The notes under the pieces are model-generated. The model saw nothing but the letters and a program-made list of their open reading frames with translations. It had not been told where the DNA came from and did no database searches. The translations under genes were made by a program, and so were the position numbers. From a virus, in the IMG/VR virus record IMGVR_UViG_3300004369_000159, positions 1 to 22,845 of that record: 22,845 nucleotides of DNA, one strand, 5' to 3'. This document shows, piece after piece, positions 20,501-22,845 of this stretch; the first letter of the stretch is position 1; each line of letters opens with the position of its first letter.

Positions 20501-21870
20501 TTATTTTTCATGGCGTCAAACTGAGTTTCAAGTGCGCCACTACGTTCACCCATAACTACGCCCATTTGTGCAGCTGTTTCTTTTTGGGTAAAAATTCGCA
20601 TCATCTCTCGTTCAGCTGCTCCCCTTTGGCTAAGTGATCTAGCTTTATTCATAACAGCTGTACCAGAACCTAAACCGCCACCAACACCTAAACCGCCCAT
20701 AAGACCTGCGAATAAAGCATTTACTCTGTCTATTTTTGCTTGGGCTTTCGTGTAAGTGTCATCTATCCTAAATTTCTGTTGCACGGATAGTTCTTCTTGC
20801 AGAAGTTCTGCTAGGCCTTCTGATGCTGCAGTTACGCCAGCTACTGTAGCTATATCTCCTACTACATTGGTTTGTGCAAAAGGTTTAAATTCAAAAGCAT
20901 CTGCTGTTTTTCTTTTTAAATTACCAGCTTTCTTTAACCTACCAATAGTTGCTACAGCAACAGCAGCTTCTGAAGTTACCCCTATAGCACCAAAAGCAGT
21001 ACCTTGTAGTATAGAAGATATAGCATTTTTTGTAGTATCCATACCTTGGTCTACATAGTCACTAAAAGCTATACCAGTACCTATACGTTGCTCTTGAGTA
21101 AATGCACCTAAGACTGCGCCCTGTGCAAACCTTTTGCCTAGCATGGTTGACTGTAACGAACCATATAAAGCATCGAGTTGTAAAAGTTCTTTGTCTGTAA
21201 ATGGGAAATCTGGTGTTTTGCCTTGTTTAACAGCGACTTGATTTCTGTATGCCCTGTCAAATAAATCTTCTACATCTTCCCGTTTTACACCAGCTAAAAC
21301 TCTTTGGTTTATAGCTTTTGTACCAGAAGTTACTGCTTTTCTTCGTGCAGCCGCAGTAGCTCCAGCTGTAAGCACAAGCCCGGGAGTTGCAGTACCACCA
21401 GAAAGTACTGTTCCCCCTGCAACAAGCCCCCCTACTACAACAGCTTCAGCTAAACCTGCAGCAAGGGAGGGTATAAACTGGCCTGTAGCAGAAACAGTAT
21501 TTAAGAAAAAGTCATGTATATTGCCCTCTTTCATAGCACTAGCAAAAGTGGAATCTAGGCCACGTAGAGGAACACTAGCTTGGTCTTCTAGGAAATCCCC
21601 TTCTCTAAGCCTGTTACGAGCAGAAACATCCTCACCTTTGATTGTGTCTATCGCAGCTAGGAAGTTTTGATTTTGTGCCTGTATGTTTCTAACACCAGAC
21701 TCTATGCCGGCACTAAAAGCTTCGCCAAATGTGTCTATAGGTTCTTCTCTATAAGTAGATTGTCTTGCTAAAGAACCCTGTCCCGGGTTCTTAAAGTCTG
21801 CTCGATTAGAAGTTTTTCTAGCTAGGTCGCCTGCTTTTATCCTTTGTATTGCATCTGTATCAATAGCCAC
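14533..21870 (-). CDS. Giant virion/ejection protein with degenerate zincin and LPD38-like regions
   Basis: 2445 residues, GTG start with AGGGA eight bases upstream; no nearby ATG. The N-terminus is basic and polar. Residues about 130-175 are Gly/Ala/Val-rich hydrophobic (LAEAVVVGGLVAGG, then GLVLTAGATAAA), with similar Gly/Ala stretches near 250-310 and 390-410. Long charged helical regions fill the middle. Residues about 1560-1760 resemble the MPTase-type zincin of phage polyvalent proteins, but HExxH reads K1642-E-L-G-N1646. The expected downstream E-xx-x-ADQ motif is present at E1691 (ENFVADQ). Residues about 2150-2350 resemble LPD38 (RVTLLEAYTKFTRVF, IVRPNPAQRPTYANNPRY, WQLKSFFYAYGKTI) with hydrophobic segments VNIVTLLAFTVLASLQ and VMPLLLMAGILVPITML. 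I infer an internal protein ejected with DNA, possibly spanning the host membrane. Domain names rest on pattern memory. One segment near 890-920 is duplicated near 1280-1310. Confidence 0.82.
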   Translation of the reverse strand: MAIDTDAIQRIKAGDLARKTSNRADFKNPGQGSLARQSTYREEPIDTFGEAFSAGIESGVRNIQAQNQNFLAAIDTIKGEDVSARNRLREGDFLEDQASVPLRGLDSTFASAMKEGNIHDFFLNTVSATGQFIPSLAAGLAEAVVVGGLVAGGTVLSGGTATPGLVLTAGATAAARRKAVTSGTKAINQRVLAGVKREDVEDLFDRAYRNQVAVKQGKTPDFPFTDKELLQLDALYGSLQSTMLGKRFAQGAVLGAFTQEQRIGTGIAFSDYVDQGMDTTKNAISSILQGTAFGAIGVTSEAAVAVATIGRLKKAGNLKRKTADAFEFKPFAQTNVVGDIATVAGVTAASEGLAELLQEELSVQQKFRIDDTYTKAQAKIDRVNALFAGLMGGLGVGGGLGSGTAVMNKARSLSQRGAAEREMMRIFTQKETAAQMGVVMGERSGALETQFDAMKNKNSNINAVFVPIEAKAEYAKVQQNIETMFGENELFSVSTPIGAFFTTDAGKAESLANLMDSPLKFDTGIIDEFLAVNLGYSRTRGTGDDIVVGIFDNEKNEFIKYQSARDDVKGDKEAAKNAMKTLRGALDPKRYTIKVQTLAQHRKFRQEGMQNEGEVLKALKEAYQTDETMTGEMNTDQDDTGVEGDRGVPDPRSSATNLDIRRGLVTDKPKRPAPLDTDIAVDIQRPMAPPFLKQNATPQEQREHKAAQRRYQEQLKTFKASEEEKARFKRESDTYRLNIGQFKTSQRQKADFDNYIRNEYKLPLTYDDLVFFVQNTPANPINFTKVIESLGEKKSDKRLRYANIVNDLRNADKMAVLGKAERAFIQNMNKNGLVSLKESMSGLLDEIADLGVEAQQPTSLDSGIARFESDGQEIMNAPLVGVTEILNRTNVTIPDKPNAKDYKDDKQYKKDLATYREEQRQTKIRLGVADPAVMKRFGSGTVENPFVDPKTSKGFKISKDDPAATDAEVNGLNEFIHTTLQQEFRQIKPYLSKSAVETFRQKALAEREATSGFGFVRFVDVADMRALINASNEGEVFQKDPKKLGKRRYVIVRHQVEREAFREITRDNVDTFRNIKQDLQTRTQQAYDRTRASSYNTPIYFYLQNMNPEAKQKTARPIDMAVLLEGVSTIAKRVGIRDKEEVGMDVAQRVSALLDTIDLLQQNNYNLIYEEGGIRLNMTGTTDVSLGLVLDKIITQPEGPGAALLKIDIEKFNEQEAKDKITQLRQEFGLSRLASNFYMNDKFAKIDVPLVNLLDDRRTSIDPIRGYIQKFTRNEMRVTIPDKPNAKDYKDGAKDKQYKKDLATYREEPTMRYMTLDQLQQLQDTLMDVFSVKYSDLDKKNSSDQQQAQRQFLKDQDKAIIDFVTEINKVINGINAYDIRNNPGTLDDQNTRKVLDYVDDDGKAVYKEVSEPKFKGGGGTIDTEAEIGTYIDDIRTLDLERATSHIDETGMYGLDNPADTQIVDNSSVKMDIQDRNLFESYTEQQAKEFRGRDRYKDMSFGKPKFKDNKKYSRPKPVGQFHFSEVKTIRDKKLSTLDNTPVATRAKLPFRQQILSNLLGAARQLGLTTNIHVIAAEEGYSDSNLPTEIKKLIPQKQFDKSRQALLEQADKTAKTISYGDFDVILMKTNPNITEASYYSAFLKELGNSFLFQELEKSLKIPETRKKLLQAYEQLLARGDAPSNYTNDDTGFENFVADQFSIAIRREMGMEVDGTVFDSMNKPAQAWFKRLAKSQKKMYNQSKTYRKRTESDESFQDYFDNLQDALRNPADQKIPYKTKAAIESQIESILGPETFTDKELRKVMDQASKLFRSKKLPGWLQKILLTADTRIRNYGPIGVEIADFFNQDPRTVSKSGRGGIFTLKNRRANAMFNEVAKILGVEDGWIYSTLSADQKKQLELAADDTKDTNTLPPKARAIREYLESIYIDLGLDRYGVGKRKNFFPRIIALAEIAGNQELQVRARKLLKEANPNVSDAQIADVVNDIVKKGMGELDFEVSDEIDLGMLKERKELWNKVTNRQLMDAGLALPAEVSLKQYLDKIALKYEFEQSGGAKELNRLIEKLTPEQQEDARKIIDSMFGKTPPIDKGWLKVANNVLLPVNIVTLLAFTVLASLQDTAGPVLRSRGTAKISDIASVIKTMVKNPTEAAELAREVGVIGVDAMSSFFIFAGEQNFMNQTAKNVSDVWFRVTLLEAYTKFTRVFATGMGTRFLQDSARKAKQGDPTAQLYLKELNVTADQVLAWEEGKADKATREKVNEALAQFVDESIVRPNPAQRPTYANNPRYALIWQLKSFFYAYGKTILFPTLKEAHRGFVQQGAGAGVMPLLLMAGILVPITMLGLEIRELTKYLLAELLPGIDGDDPGVNYFKTNSMSTGQYMTEIIDRSGMLGPASLALPIFLESHRYGKPFWVPPLGPAAEKIYDGITWDWRAADYIPGYSQLDTRNLGR
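14535..14541 (-). promoter_or_regulatory. Shine-Dalgarno for the BppU-N-like gene
   Basis: GGGAGGT, ten bases before the ATG at 14522-14524. It overlaps the TAA stop of the giant gene (GGGAGGTAA). Confidence 0.8.
17946..18039 (-). repeat. Copy A of a near-identical 85/94-bp duplicated coding segment
   Basis: Encodes VTIPDKPNAKDYKD, a 3-residue insert GAK, then DKQYKKDLATYREE. It is identical to the copy at 19116-19200 except for a 9-base insertion (about 17982-17993), with no other substitutions seen. Both copies keep the reading frame. Confidence 0.9.
19116..19200 (-). repeat. Copy B of the duplicated coding segment
   Basis: Encodes VTIPDKPNAKDYKDDKQYKK followed by DLATYREE, 1.17 kb from copy A in the same gene and orientation. 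The P-x-P-N-x-x-D-Y pattern followed by a K/Y-rich helix is common in phage linker regions, so this may be the original copy, with A the insertion. The direction is a guess. Confidence 0.9.
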
Positions 21871-21873
21871 ACT

Positions 21874-22845
21874 TTAGTTCCCTGGTATCTCTGTTATGTA
21901 TCTACTTACATAAGAAAGAGTTGTTGTGTCATTAAACAAGTCGGCATATTTTTTACCCGACAATGATTTACCTACTTGTCTTCCTTGACTATCCACAGCT
22001 ATGATTTCTTTTAGTACTTGTTTACCATCCCTATCTTCTTGGTATTTAGCACGTAAGCTAGCAGTTATATCACCTAAAGGCATGTCTTGGTCAGGAGTTC
22101 TGAATAGCGTGATGTCGGTGAAAGGAATTTTTAGACCAGCCTCTTCTCCTTCAGCTCTTATTAAGTTAAATAGAGTTGTACCTAAAGCATTCCTAAAGTC
22201 ACCATCTATTTGCATTCCTTCTGCGCCGCTGAATAATCCTAATCTGTTTGCTTCGTCATAAGCATTAACTATGTTCCTAAAGTTAACACTACCCTTACCT
22301 TTGAATTTTTCAGGGACAAACATTCCTGTTTCACTATCTGTAACATTGTCTACTAAGTTTTCTAATTCGCTATTTATTCTTGTAGCAATATCTTTAGCTT
22401 TGTCACTTGATAGCTTTTGTATCCTAGACTCAGATTCTCGTAGATATTGCTTTAATCTCATATTCATGTTTTGGGTTTCTCTATTAAACGACTGTACGTT
22501 CATTGGGGTTGTAGAAGCGTCACCAGTAGTTAATAATCTTAAACTATTATTAAACTCAGTTTTAAAATCACCACCTGCTGCTACAGCTATGGCTGCAGCT
22601 ATTTCAGCTTTGCTTATATCTATTGAGGTATCATAATCTGGTAACTTATTAAGGTCTTCGGGGTTTGCTACCTGGTGTTTATAAAAAGCTGCACGTGCTT
22701 TATCTAAAATTTCTCGATCTCCGCCCACTCGTACCAGCAAGTCTTCATTTTGTACAACAAAGTTAAACATATTCTCTGGGGTAGAATACAACGGGAAAAG
22801 AAGTTCTGAATCTTTTAGGCGCCTTCTTAGGTCTTCAGCTTCTTT
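21874..22845 (-). CDS. Unrecognised phage protein, 5' end beyond the right edge
   Basis: The frame is open from base 22845 to the TAA at 21874-21876, giving at least 323 residues. An internal TTG at 22789-22791 could serve as a start, but the codons before it (KEAEDLRRRLKDSELLFPLY) read as good protein and no ribosome binding site precedes it, so the gene most likely begins outside the window. The protein is helical and charged (ESRIQKLSSDKAKDIATRIN) with a short Ala-rich helix (KAEIAAAIAVAAGGDFK). I see no catalytic motif, membrane segment or known family. It is joined to the giant virion gene with only one codon between its stop and that gene's GTG, in the same frame, so it is probably another internal or ejection component. 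Confidence 0.75.
   Translation of the reverse strand, partial: KEAEDLRRRLKDSELLFPLYSTPENMFNFVVQNEDLLVRVGGDREILDKARAAFYKHQVANPEDLNKLPDYDTSIDISKAEIAAAIAVAAGGDFKTEFNNSLRLLTTGDASTTPMNVQSFNRETQNMNMRLKQYLRESESRIQKLSSDKAKDIATRINSELENLVDNVTDSETGMFVPEKFKGKGSVNFRNIVNAYDEANRLGLFSGAEGMQIDGDFRNALGTTLFNLIRAEGEEAGLKIPFTDITLFRTPDQDMPLGDITASLRAKYQEDRDGKQVLKEIIAVDSQGRQVGKSLSGKKYADLFNDTTTLSYVSRYITEIPGN
21879..21883 (-). promoter_or_regulatory. Shine-Dalgarno for the GTG start of the giant gene
   Basis: AGGGA, eight bases before GTG 21868-21870, inside the last codons of the upstream gene. It is moderate in strength but correctly spaced, and it supports independent initiation rather than obligatory read-through. 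Confidence 0.6.

Noticed and set aside
21874-22791. Complete 305-residue gene starting at TTG 22789-22791
   Set aside because: The frame continues upstream to the window edge without a stop and with protein-like sequence, and no Shine-Dalgarno precedes the TTG, so the gene is treated as 5'-incomplete.

Overview
This window looks like the structural, fibre and lysis part of a tailed double-stranded DNA phage. It is AT-rich, tightly packed, and every gene I can support reads from the minus strand. No host genes, tRNAs, integrases or insertion sequences are visible. Family-level features (a very large internal or ejection protein with hydrophobic stretches, a beta-rich nozzle/hub-like protein, S74-chaperoned fibre, T4-type lysozyme, stand-alone 2OG-Fe(II) oxygenases, a DUF6447-like protein) resemble marine podovirus-like genomes. 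The host cannot be named from this sequence. Neighbouring genes overlap by 1-4 bases or are separated by 0-16 bases, so the window is probably one or a few long late transcripts. No gap exceeds 16 bases, and I see no convincing promoter or terminator.

In transcription order (right to left): a gene open at the right edge (21874-22845) is followed in the same frame, after one stop and one codon, by a 2445-residue virion protein (14533-21870). That protein has N- and C-terminal hydrophobic segments, a zincin-like region with a ruined HExxH motif, and a C-terminal region resembling the LPD38 domain of phage polyvalent proteins. Then come small fibre or baseplate-like proteins: a BppU-N-like Ig domain (14150-14524), a protein built of about 18-residue S-D-S repeats (13065-14150), and a conserved-type small structural protein (12631-13056).

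The centre is the most unusual part. A 1283-residue collagen-like fibre (8763-12614) has about 325 Gly-X-Y triplets and a C-terminal S74 intramolecular chaperone. Directly downstream, in a coupled cluster, lie two 2OG-Fe(II) oxygenases (8178-8747, 7705-8181) and a 613-residue three-domain enzyme (5864-7705). That enzyme joins a GT25 glycosyltransferase, a PLOD/LH3-type glucosyltransferase and a lysyl-hydroxylase-type oxygenase. In animals these activities hydroxylate collagen lysine and then add galactose and glucose. In the phage fibre, lysine sits at the Y position of triplets, the position animal lysyl hydroxylases use, while Y-position proline is almost absent. The natural reading is a self-contained phage pathway that makes glycosylated hydroxylysine on its own collagen fibre.

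Further left are two unrecognised structural-type proteins (5210-5860, 4412-5209) and a lysis module: a 52-residue one-TM protein, a 60-residue XhlA-like coiled-coil/TM protein, a DUF6447-like protein and a lysozyme with an intact Glu-Asp-Thr triad. Last are a 661-residue nozzle/hub-like protein (1364-3349) and, cut by the left edge, a fibronectin-III plus alanine-rich coiled-coil tail protein (1-1364).
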